DNA of 6,638 bases, taken from NCBI GenBank assembly GCA_902796985.1, contig CADBRC010000385.1:1-6638 (forward strand), given 5' to 3'. This stretch comes from an uncultured Spirochaetaceae bacterium. Lineage in GTDB: Bacteria > Spirochaetota > Spirochaetia > Treponematales > Treponemataceae. The notes beneath the pieces are model-generated. The model had not been told where the DNA came from. It made no database searches and was given only the letters and a program-made list of their open reading frames with translations. Shown piece after piece: positions 1-6,088 of the stretch. The position numbers and the translations under genes are program-made. Every line of letters starts with the position of its first letter. Within the stretch, counting starts at the first letter, position 1.

Positions 1-424
1 GCGATCTTGGAGAACACGGAGCGCAGCTGCTTTTCCAGCGGGGTGTTGCGGTACTGTTCGAGCAGGGGGTTCATCACGGTGATGGCGAACGCCTCGCCCT
101 CGGACAGGGGGATGCTCTTGATGAAGAAGTTCGGCTCGGTGTAGCGGTAGCCCTGCCTGCCCGACTCGATGGGGGCGTTCAGGCTGTCGCGCATGAACTC
201 TATGTCGCGCTGGATGGTCCTGGGGTCGTAGCTGCCGTCCTCAATCTGTTCGGAAATCTGCTTGGCGGTGAAGAAGCTGCCGCCCTGGAGGATGCCGTCT
301 ATGGCGACGATGCGCCACCAGCTTACCTTTGCCTGTCTGGACGGACTATGAGCGGGTTGGGTTGGGTTGGGTTGGGTTGGGTTGGGTTGCCCATACGCAA
401 CTCTTTGTTTATGTTGCTCCGCAT
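1..424 (-). CDS. WYL-family HTH transcriptional regulator, partial, start out of frame with body
   Basis: The minus strand from 326 to the window edge encodes about 108 residues beginning VSWWRIVAIDGIL, then a winged helix-turn-helix with ISEQIEDGSYDPRTIQRDIEF (split here only by reading: recognition part RTIQRDIEF), then LNAPIESGRQGYRYTEPNFF and the linker IPLSEGEAFAITVMNPLLEQ, which leads into the WYL domain beyond the edge. These are family hallmarks of DNA-binding regulators that sense ligands or nucleic acid through WYL. No ATG, GTG or TTG lies in this frame between the TGA at 434-432 and the HTH; the first in-frame ATG (194) would delete the HTH. Candidate starts are ATG 394 (AAAGAG six bases upstream) and ATG 424, both in another frame, which stops at TAA 325-323 after 23 or 33 residues. 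A seven-copy CAACC tract sits between start and body, so the gene is either phase-variable and OFF, frameshifted, or misassembled at the repeat. Confidence 0.75.
354..389. repeat. Pentanucleotide microsatellite, seven GGTTG units (CAACC on coding strand)
   Basis: From 355 to 389 the sequence is seven perfect GGTTG units, preceded by one G that extends the period. On the minus (coding) strand it reads CAACC repeats, which have no stop in any of the three frames and give the same cyclic peptide Asn-Pro-Thr-Gln-Pro. It lies 3-13 codons after the candidate start codon of the WYL regulator. A unit change shifts the frame by 5 bases, so slippage would switch the downstream frame; 6 or 9 copies would join ATG 394 to the WYL frame. 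The plus strand also contains seven GGG runs separated by TT. Confidence 0.95.
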
Positions 425-448
425 TTCCAAGTCAACCCCCGCCCCCTC

Positions 449-477
449 AATATAACACAATAGATAAAATGTTGCAA
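449..477 (-). promoter_or_regulatory. Sigma-70-type promoter of the WYL regulator
   Basis: On the minus strand, TTGCAA (477-472) and TATATT (454-449) are separated by exactly 17 bases. The predicted transcription start is near 442, giving a leader of about 18 bases to ATG 424 or 48 bases to ATG 394. The position fits expression of the leftward gene and places the CAACC tract inside the transcribed, translated part. Confidence 0.6.
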
Positions 478-489
478 GAGCCTGACAGG

Positions 490-547
490 GGCCATCAGGA
501 CGACAGCATTTAAGAAGTTGAATGCCGCAGTATCCTGATTTCTGGCC
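490..547. repeat. Imperfect nested inverted repeat (potential stem-loop)
   Basis: ATCAGGA at 494-500 pairs with TCCTGAT at 533-539, and inside it GCATT (506-510) pairs with AATGC (521-525) around a 10-base loop; the two internal loops are 5 and 7 bases. GGCC at 490-493 can extend the stem with GGCC at 544-547 across a 4-base bulge. It has no U-tract and lies between divergent promoters, so it is unlikely to be a terminator; it may be a regulator site, a small structured RNA or a remnant. Confidence 0.45.
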
Positions 548-599
548 ATCATTTAAATTTACTGGCTACACTTCTCATTGATTACGCGACAAAACCTTT

Positions 600-668
600 A
601 AGCTTCACGGAGCAAAAAGCTTAAGCTTCACGGACTGAAAAGCTTAAGCTCCACAGACTGAAAAGCTT
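600..668. repeat. Three tandem 23-bp repeats with AAGCTT ends
   Basis: Units lie at 600-622, 623-645 and 646-668 with no spacer. Each starts with AAGCTT (AAGCTC in unit 3) and ends with AAGCTT, around a core CACGGACTGAA in unit 2. Unit 1 differs from unit 2 at three adjacent core bases, and unit 3 at two positions. The junctions form the self-complementary 12-mer AAGCTTAAGCTT (one mismatch at the second junction). The array ends 24 bases upstream of the -35 box of the rightward promoter, where activator or repressor arrays are often found. Possible decayed extra units flank it (around 577-599 and 669-694) but are weak. Confidence 0.9.
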
Positions 669-692
669 GCGCCTCGGACAACAAATGACAGC

Positions 693-721
693 TTGAAACA
701 GGCCGGAATCTGTGTTAATAT
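693..721 (+). promoter_or_regulatory. Sigma-70-type promoter of the five-gene operon
   Basis: TTGAAA (693-698) and TAATAT (716-721) are spaced by 17 bases. The predicted transcription start is near 728, giving a leader of about 23 bases that contains a strong purine-rich ribosome binding region before ATG 751. It is the only good promoter I see for the rightward genes, which overlap one another. Confidence 0.65.
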
Positions 722-750
722 AGAAAGAACGCGGGGAGAGCGGGGATAGA

Positions 751-2280
751 ATGGACAAAGTAGAGACACACCTGTATATCATCGGGGCGGGTTTCGCCGG
801 GCAGATGATTGCCAAGGATTTGATACGCAAGGGCATTTTCGGCCGCGTCGCGGCCTTTCTGGACGATGACAAGAAGCTCATCGGGAGCAAAATAGACGGC
901 ATTCCTGTCCTGGGGCCGATAGACGAGGTAGCCCCCCTGCTCAGGGTAACGGCAATAGACAAGGCAATAATTGCGATTCCGAGCGCACGCAGCGAACGGA
1001 TCCGTTCCATATACAACTCCCTCAAGGAAGGAGGCTTTTTCCGCATCAAAATCCTGCCGTCGATAAGCCAGGTCATAGACGGCAAGGCCCATCTGATTCA
1101 GGAACGGGACATCAATGTGCTGGACATACTGGGCCGCACCCCGATCATCAGTCCCCTGCACGAGAGCCTTGCATACCTGAAGGGCAAGCGCGTCCTCATC
1201 ACCGGGGCCGGCGGATCCATCGGTTCGGAGCTGTCGCGGCAGCTGCTTTCCGGCGGCTGCGAGCGCCTTTATCTCTTCGGACACGGGGAGAATTCGATAG
1301 TCGGCATCTACCGGGAGCGGCACATCCTGCAGAACGAAGGCGTAGGCGAGAAGGCGGCTGTCGTTCCGATAATCGGTGACATGAAGGACCGGGAATACAT
1401 GAAGTACATCGTCTCCAAGACCCATGCCGATGTCATATTCCACTGTGCGGCCTACAAGCATGTCCCGATGATGGAGGAGAACCCTGTCGCCTCCATTGAG
1501 AACAATGTTTTCGGCACCAAGAACCTGCTCGATGCCGCACTTGAGGCAGGGACGAGCCGCTTTGTCCTCATTTCTACGGACAAGGCGGTGGACCCGGTGA
1601 GCGTCTACGGGGTCAGCAAGATGCTCTGCGAGAAGCTCGTCAACGATGCAGCGGGCAGGGTGCGCGACGGTCAGTCATTCATGTTCGTCCGTTTTGGAAA
1701 CGTCCTGGGCTCTCGCGGTTCCATTCTGCCGATTTTCATGGAGCAGATTCAGAACGGAGGCCCCGTCACCGTCACCGACCGCGACATGGAACGTTACTTC
1801 ATGACGATTCCCGAGGCATGTTCCCTCGTCCTTCAGACGGGCGGAGTAGGTGTCAACGGCGCATCATACCTTCTGGACATGGGCGAGCCCATAAAGATAC
1901 TCGACCTTGCCGAACAGATAATCCGCTTCGCGGGCTTCGAGCCCTACGAGGACATAGACATCAAGTTCATCGGAACTCGTCCCGGTGAGAGGCTCGTGGA
2001 GCCCCTCTGGCTTGACGAAGAGAAGCCTCAGCCGACGGACTATCAGAAAATTCTCCGGCTCACGAACATACCGCCCCGGACATTCGACCTTGCCCAGCTC
2101 GTAGAAAGCCTTGCCCCGATATGTACGTATACCCCCGGCAAGAATGAGCTGTACCGGAATAAGGACGAACTGCTGAAGCTTCTGCGGGCAGCCGTCCCGA
2201 CGCTCGATGACTTTTACAAGGCACAGGAGCAGGACGGTAAAGTGGTCAACATGTCAAATTCAGTCAAGGTGGTTTTATAA
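751..2280 (+). CDS. UDP-N-acetylhexosamine 4,6-dehydratase-like protein (CapD/PseB family, soluble)
   Basis: The product (509 aa) belongs to the nucleoside-diphosphate-sugar epimerase/dehydratase group of the extended SDR family. Residues 8-110 form a CoA-binding-like Rossmann domain (GAGFAG at 12-17), as found before the catalytic domain in WbpM/PglF-type proteins. The catalytic SDR starts with GAGGSIG (152-158), followed by CAAYKHVPMME (232-242), STDK (275-278), YGVSK with catalytic-position Tyr286 and Lys290, RFGNVLGSRGS (314-324) and GTRPGERLVE (408-417). The family removes water from UDP-GlcNAc to give a 4-keto-6-deoxy sugar nucleotide. The four membrane helices of long WbpM-type enzymes are absent, so it should be cytosolic. 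Tyr286 is as in short FlaA1/PseB enzymes; long members usually have Met there. The start has GGGGAGAG ten bases upstream and the stop TAA shares its last A with the next ATG. Exact substrate and C5 stereochemistry are not shown by the sequence. Confidence 0.9.
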   Translation: MDKVETHLYIIGAGFAGQMIAKDLIRKGIFGRVAAFLDDDKKLIGSKIDGIPVLGPIDEVAPLLRVTAIDKAIIAIPSARSERIRSIYNSLKEGGFFRIKILPSISQVIDGKAHLIQERDINVLDILGRTPIISPLHESLAYLKGKRVLITGAGGSIGSELSRQLLSGGCERLYLFGHGENSIVGIYRERHILQNEGVGEKAAVVPIIGDMKDREYMKYIVSKTHADVIFHCAAYKHVPMMEENPVASIENNVFGTKNLLDAALEAGTSRFVLISTDKAVDPVSVYGVSKMLCEKLVNDAAGRVRDGQSFMFVRFGNVLGSRGSILPIFMEQIQNGGPVTVTDRDMERYFMTIPEACSLVLQTGGVGVNGASYLLDMGEPIKILDLAEQIIRFAGFEPYEDIDIKFIGTRPGERLVEPLWLDEEKPQPTDYQKILRLTNIPPRTFDLAQLVESLAPICTYTPGKNELYRNKDELLKLLRAAVPTLDDFYKAQEQDGKVVNMSNSVKVVL

Positions 2281-3455
2281 TGGCAGACAATTTGAAGGTA
2301 CCGTTCTTCAAGGCCTCTATAGGAACGGAGGAAGAGGAGGCCGCGCTCAGGGTTTTGCGGAGCGGCTGGCTCACGACAGGAAAAGAAGCCCTCTCGTTCG
2401 AAAAAGAATTTGCCGCGAAGGTACAGGCAAAGCACGCGCTTGCCGTCAACAGCAATACGAGCGGAATGGTGCTTGCGATGGAAGCTTGCGGGGTCGGCCC
2501 CGGCAAGGCGGTCATCACCACACCGTACACATTCGTCTCCACGGCAGCATGTGCCCGCCTGCTCGGCGCAGACGTGTACTTCGCCGACATAGAGAAAGAC
2601 AGCTATTCGATTGACCCGGCAAAAATAGAAGAAATTCTGGAAAGCCCGCGCGGCAGGAACGTCGCCGCCATCGTTCCCGTCCACATAGCAGGAAACGTCT
2701 GCAATATGGACGCAATAATGAAGCTCGCGAAGAAACACGGGGTCAGGGTCATAGAGGACGCGGCTCACTCCTTCCCCAGCAAAACAAGCATGGGGTACGC
2801 AGGCGTCATCGGGGATGCGGGGGTGTTCTCCTTTTACGTAACCAAAACGATTACGACCGGCGAAGGCGGCATGGTCACGACGAACGACGATGAGCTTGCC
2901 AGGCGAATGACCGTCATGCGCATGCACGGGATGGACAGGACGACCTGGGACCGCTATACCTCGCCCAAGGCCTCCTGGGAATACGATATCATTGCACCCG
3001 GCTACAAGTACAATTTGCCCGACATACTCGCAGCGATAGGCCGGGTACAGCTTGCCAAAGCAGACGAATTTGACAGAAAGCGAAAGGAACACGTCGCAAA
3101 GTATAAAGAGGAGCTTGGAAAACTTGACTTCATCAAGCTGCCGCCGGACGGCGAGGGCAACTCATGGCATCTCTTCCTGATGAGGCTGGATTTGTCCAAA
3201 CTCCGCTGCGACAGGAACACGTTTGCGCAGGAGCTTCAGAAACGGGGGGTAGGCATATCCGTCCACTTCATCCCGATTTTCCATTTCAGCTACTGGAACA
3301 AGCACTATGAGGGATTTGACGCAGCTCATTTTCCCAACGCCGAACAGCATTACAACGAAACAATATCGATTCCCCTCTTCCCCGATATGAGCGGAGAGGA
3401 TATCGCATTTGTAATTGACACGATAAAGCAGATAGGGGAGAGCTACCATGCCTAA
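2280..3455 (+). CDS. DegT/DnrJ/EryC1/StrS family PLP-dependent sugar aminotransferase
   Basis: The 391-aa product has the full length and motifs of the sugar-nucleotide aminotransferase family (PLP fold type I). Visible are SGWLTTG (28-34), the phosphate-binding SNTSGM (58-63), the cofactor-contacting EDAAHSFPS (159-167), and the Schiff-base lysine Lys189 in FSFYVTKTITTGEGG (183-197), followed by PGYKYNLPDILAAIGRVQL (240-258), the usual substrate-loop motif. The reaction is transfer of an amino group, usually from glutamate, to the 4-keto sugar nucleotide made by the preceding dehydratase, as in PseC, PglE or LegC. The start ATG overlaps the upstream stop by one base (TAATG), with AAGGTGG seven bases before it, so translation is likely coupled. 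It ends within the start of the next gene. Residues at every key position look intact, so I expect an active enzyme; whether the product is for glycan decoration or another use cannot be read from this window. Confidence 0.93.
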   Translation: MADNLKVPFFKASIGTEEEEAALRVLRSGWLTTGKEALSFEKEFAAKVQAKHALAVNSNTSGMVLAMEACGVGPGKAVITTPYTFVSTAACARLLGADVYFADIEKDSYSIDPAKIEEILESPRGRNVAAIVPVHIAGNVCNMDAIMKLAKKHGVRVIEDAAHSFPSKTSMGYAGVIGDAGVFSFYVTKTITTGEGGMVTTNDDELARRMTVMRMHGMDRTTWDRYTSPKASWEYDIIAPGYKYNLPDILAAIGRVQLAKADEFDRKRKEHVAKYKEELGKLDFIKLPPDGEGNSWHLFLMRLDLSKLRCDRNTFAQELQKRGVGISVHFIPIFHFSYWNKHYEGFDAAHFPNAEQHYNETISIPLFPDMSGEDIAFVIDTIKQIGESYHA

Positions 3456-5628
3456 GGACAAGGAGGGTGCCGCAGCAATCACCTTCAGAAACGATTTTTG
3501 CAGCGACCTCTCCCTGAAGAACATGTTCTACGCCGTCACCGTGCGGAGTCCTGTGGACAGGGGAATGATAACTTCCATCAGCCAGGATGAGGTTGTGGAA
3601 GGTTGTGCGCTTATCACAGCGCGTGACGTGCCGGGCAGCAATCTGCTGGACAGCGCGGAAGGAAAAATCAAAGTCTTCTGTGACGGCAACGTCTCATACG
3701 TCGGCGAACCAATAGGACTTCTGGTCGGACCCGACATGAAAAGCGTCAACAGGGCGATGGCCAGCCTGCGCATAAGTTATGATGATATTCCGATTGAGAG
3801 CTACATAGAGAACAGTGACGGTGAGTCTGGCGGAGAAGAAATATTCGGTAACGGGGAGTGGGAGCGGCTCATAGAGTACGGGAACTGCTTCACGATGGAA
3901 AGCGGCAAGTGCAAGGGCATAGACGCAGAACTTGAAGAAGCAGAAGTCCGGGTCCAGAACGACTGGGCCTACACCCTCTGCCCCAGGAACTACCGCGAAA
4001 CATGCGGGGTGCTCTGCAACTTCAGCGGAGGAAGCCTGAGCGTCTATTCTCCCTCGCAATGGATAAGCAACATGCGTGAGGATTTGGCCTCAGTGCTGAA
4101 CCTGCCCCCAGACAAAATCAACGTGACCAGGACAAAGGACTGGGGCCGTTCAACCAACAGCATCTGGTACAACTCGATTATCGCATGTCAGGTTGCGGTA
4201 GCTTCATACAAGCTCAAGACACCAGTCAAACTCACTTACAGCAGGCAGGAGCAGGAGGACTACATAGACTGCATGAAGCCCATCCGCTTCCACACCGAAC
4301 TGGGAGCAGACAAGGACGGAAAGCTCAAGGCCCTCAAGCTGGAAGCATCTCTGGACGCCGGCAGTACCAATGTTTTTATCGGGGAAATAATAGACCGCAT
4401 CGCCATAGCGGCCACAGCCTGTTACAAGGCGGACAACGTCAGCATCAGGGTGAGGGCAACACCTTCCAATACCCCTCCCCTTTCAATCGACATGCAGCTG
4501 ATTGACTCGGCTTCATTCTTCGCAATGGAGAATGCGATGTCTGCGCTGGTAAGCAGGCTCAACAAAAAGCCTGACAGCTCACTTGTTTTTCCCAACGAAA
4601 TCAGGAAGCTGAACCTCAACAGCCTTGATGACGAGGAACAGACTGCCACCATGCCCTTCAGCTTCCAGCTTCCCAAGGCGGTGGAATGCATGGACAAGCT
4701 GTTCGAGTCCAGTGACTTCAACAACAAGTACATCTTTTACAACCGGGAGAGTCTTGCAAGGGCGGCAGATTTTAACAAGAAGTTCTCGCCTTCTCCCTTC
4801 GTTCCTCCGATACGGGGTATAGGATTTGCCGCAGGATACGAGGGCTCCTTTTATTACGGTTCCAAGATATACGGAGCTGATCAGGAACTGGAGGTCACGC
4901 TGGAAAAAGACGGCAGCCTCGCCATACACAGTCCGCCCCTTTCGGATTCCATAGAAGACATCTGGATCCGGCTTGCATCAGACATCCTCGACATAAAGGC
5001 CTCGCGCATAAAGATAAACTCCAACTTTGAGGGAGGCAGCGAGCCCTTCCTTCCCGAGAGTGCTTATGCCAACATCAGCATAATGACCGTGCTGCTCAAA
5101 AAATGCTGCGAGAGCATAAAGAGAAAGAGGGACAAGGCAGAACTTCCGCTCACGGTAACTCATAAGCTCGAAAGCGTGCAGAAAAAAGCATGGGACAGCG
5201 AGAAGTTCCGGGGTGAACCCTTTCATTCCTGCTCATTCGCAGCTGCAACGGTGGAAGTGGAATTGGAACCCCAAACTTTCTCCGACAGGATACGTAAAAT
5301 CCACATCAATATCAGCGGGGGACAGATTCTGAATTCTCAGGCCGCAGAGGCCACCATACGACTGGGAATACAGAAAGTCCTCAGTTCGCTGACCGAGGGC
5401 AAAAAGACGGAATGTGACGAGATAAACATCTCCTTCATGAACGGAGACGGGAATCCGGAGCAGATCGGAGAGCTGGTGTACCAGGTCATCCCGTCGGCAT
5501 ACCTTCAGGCCCTATCCCAGGCACTCGGAACACAGCTGAAGTTTCTTCCATTGAAGTATGACAGCATATACCAGCAGATAAAAAAACTGGAGGCAGAAAA
5601 TGCAAATCCCGCTGACGCTCAACGGTGA
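3448..5628 (+). CDS. Xanthine dehydrogenase/aldehyde oxidase family large subunit, divergent cofactor site
   Basis: The 726-aa product aligns along its whole length with molybdopterin-binding subunits of the xanthine oxidase family (about 750 aa). Residues 20-120 are the a/b hammerhead domain (YVGEPIG at 84-90); SPSQW (201-205), YKLKTPVKLTYSRQEQE (254-270), NTPP (341-344), RGIGFAAGYEG (456-466) and INISGGQILN (620-629) follow in the normal order. Cofactor motifs are eroded: by hand alignment GGGFGGKE becomes WGRSTNSI (232-239), the Arg of RGFG becomes Met349, and MGQG becomes SIED (501-504). The catalytic Glu position near the C terminus is kept as IGE (Glu675). Family members hydroxylate purines, aldehydes or N-heterocycles with water; here that activity is doubtful. 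No signal peptide is seen. GGGGAG precedes ATG by seven bases, and the start lies 8 bp inside the aminotransferase gene. My memory is that the T. pallidum counterpart region was annotated quinoline 2-oxidoreductase. Confidence 0.85.
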   Translation: MPKDKEGAAAITFRNDFCSDLSLKNMFYAVTVRSPVDRGMITSISQDEVVEGCALITARDVPGSNLLDSAEGKIKVFCDGNVSYVGEPIGLLVGPDMKSVNRAMASLRISYDDIPIESYIENSDGESGGEEIFGNGEWERLIEYGNCFTMESGKCKGIDAELEEAEVRVQNDWAYTLCPRNYRETCGVLCNFSGGSLSVYSPSQWISNMREDLASVLNLPPDKINVTRTKDWGRSTNSIWYNSIIACQVAVASYKLKTPVKLTYSRQEQEDYIDCMKPIRFHTELGADKDGKLKALKLEASLDAGSTNVFIGEIIDRIAIAATACYKADNVSIRVRATPSNTPPLSIDMQLIDSASFFAMENAMSALVSRLNKKPDSSLVFPNEIRKLNLNSLDDEEQTATMPFSFQLPKAVECMDKLFESSDFNNKYIFYNRESLARAADFNKKFSPSPFVPPIRGIGFAAGYEGSFYYGSKIYGADQELEVTLEKDGSLAIHSPPLSDSIEDIWIRLASDILDIKASRIKINSNFEGGSEPFLPESAYANISIMTVLLKKCCESIKRKRDKAELPLTVTHKLESVQKKAWDSEKFRGEPFHSCSFAAATVEVELEPQTFSDRIRKIHINISGGQILNSQAAEATIRLGIQKVLSSLTEGKKTECDEINISFMNGDGNPEQIGELVYQVIPSAYLQALSQALGTQLKFLPLKYDSIYQQIKKLEAENANPADAQR
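5589..5593 (+). promoter_or_regulatory. Ribosome binding site inside the large-subunit gene
   Basis: A perfect GGAGG lies six bases before ATG 5600 and within the last codons of the large-subunit gene. It fixes the start of the 2Fe-2S subunit there, despite the 29-bp overlap, and supports translational coupling of the two subunits. Confidence 0.8.
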
Positions 5629-6088
5629 GACACAGATACTTGACGCAGACCCGGAAGAAACCCTGCTTCAGGTGCTCAGGGAAAAGAAGTTCTACAAGGT
5701 CAAATGCGGCTGCATGGAGGGACACTGCGGCAACTGCATGGTCTTGATTGACGGCAAGCCCGTCCCCTCCTGCATAATCCCCGTCGCGACAATCAGGGAT
5801 TCCAGCATAGTCACTCTGGAGTACTTCAAAAGTTATCCCGAATATAATGACATCATGGCAGGCTTCAAGCAGGCAGGCGTCAACTTGTGCGGCTACTGTG
5901 ATGCCGGCAAAATCTTGACGGCATACCAGCTGATTATTCCCTCCAGCAGGCCGGACATCCAGAGAATCATCGAAATGATAAAAGATCTGGACTTCTGCTG
6001 TACCGACCGCAACAGTTACATAAACGGAATCCTGTTCGCGATAGCAACCAAGCACAAGCGGGAGGGAAAGAAAAATGGAAGAAAATAA
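5600..6088 (+). CDS. Xanthine dehydrogenase family 2Fe-2S subunit, altered second cluster site
   Basis: The 162-aa product is the small electron-transfer subunit of the family (usual length about 155-175 aa). Residues 1-75 are a plant-ferredoxin-type domain with ligands Cys38, Cys43, Cys46 and Cys58 in GCMEGHCGNCMV and DGKPVPSC; an extra Cys36 is present. Residues 85-150 are the helical 2Fe-2S domain. Its first pair is CGYC (Cys97, Cys100), normal, but the preceding Gln of the family motif QCGYC is Leu96. The second pair, normally CRCTGY, reads FCCTDRNSY, so the cysteines are adjacent (Cys133, Cys134) and a ligand is shifted or lost. The subunit would pass electrons between the large-subunit site and FAD. 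It starts 29 bp before the large-subunit stop and ends 14 bp inside the FAD-subunit gene. The reading frame is intact and the length normal, so the changes look selected or tolerated rather than the result of decay. Confidence 0.92.
   Translation: MQIPLTLNGETQILDADPEETLLQVLREKKFYKVKCGCMEGHCGNCMVLIDGKPVPSCIIPVATIRDSSIVTLEYFKSYPEYNDIMAGFKQAGVNLCGYCDAGKILTAYQLIIPSSRPDIQRIIEMIKDLDFCCTDRNSYINGILFAIATKHKREGKKNGRK

Larger units (their letters stand above)
425..750. other. Divergent intergenic control region
   Basis: About 326 bases separate the two divergent genes. I see no convincing gene, tRNA or terminator here. It holds a leftward promoter (449-477), an imperfect inverted repeat (490-547), an A+T-rich stretch with the palindrome ATTTAAAT near 551-558, a 3 x 23-bp tandem repeat (600-668), and a rightward promoter (693-721) with the ribosome binding site of the dehydratase gene (GGGGAGAG at 733-740 or GGGGA at 742-746). 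It is visibly more A+T-rich than the flanking genes. Confidence 0.7.

Noticed and set aside
192..194. In-frame ATG as an alternative start for the WYL gene
   Set aside because: Starting there would remove the helix-turn-helix, whose motifs upstream are well preserved, and no ribosome binding site fits.
490..547. Rho-independent terminator
   Set aside because: No U-tract follows either arm, the stem is A/T-interrupted, and the flanking genes are transcribed away from it.
600..668. Possible small CRISPR array or cloning-linker concatemer (AAGCTT ends)
   Set aside because: There are no spacers between units, so it is not CRISPR. The units have diverged cores and sit in natural promoter context, so a ligated linker is unlikely.
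715..1461. Long open frame on the minus strand opposite the dehydratase gene
   Set aside because: It lies wholly opposite a gene with clear motifs, has no recognisable family, and such frames are expected in G+C-rich genes with biased third positions.
2214..3092. Long open frame on the minus strand opposite the aminotransferase gene
   Set aside because: Cysteine- and arginine-rich composition without domain logic, and no promoter or ribosome binding site; a shadow of the true gene.
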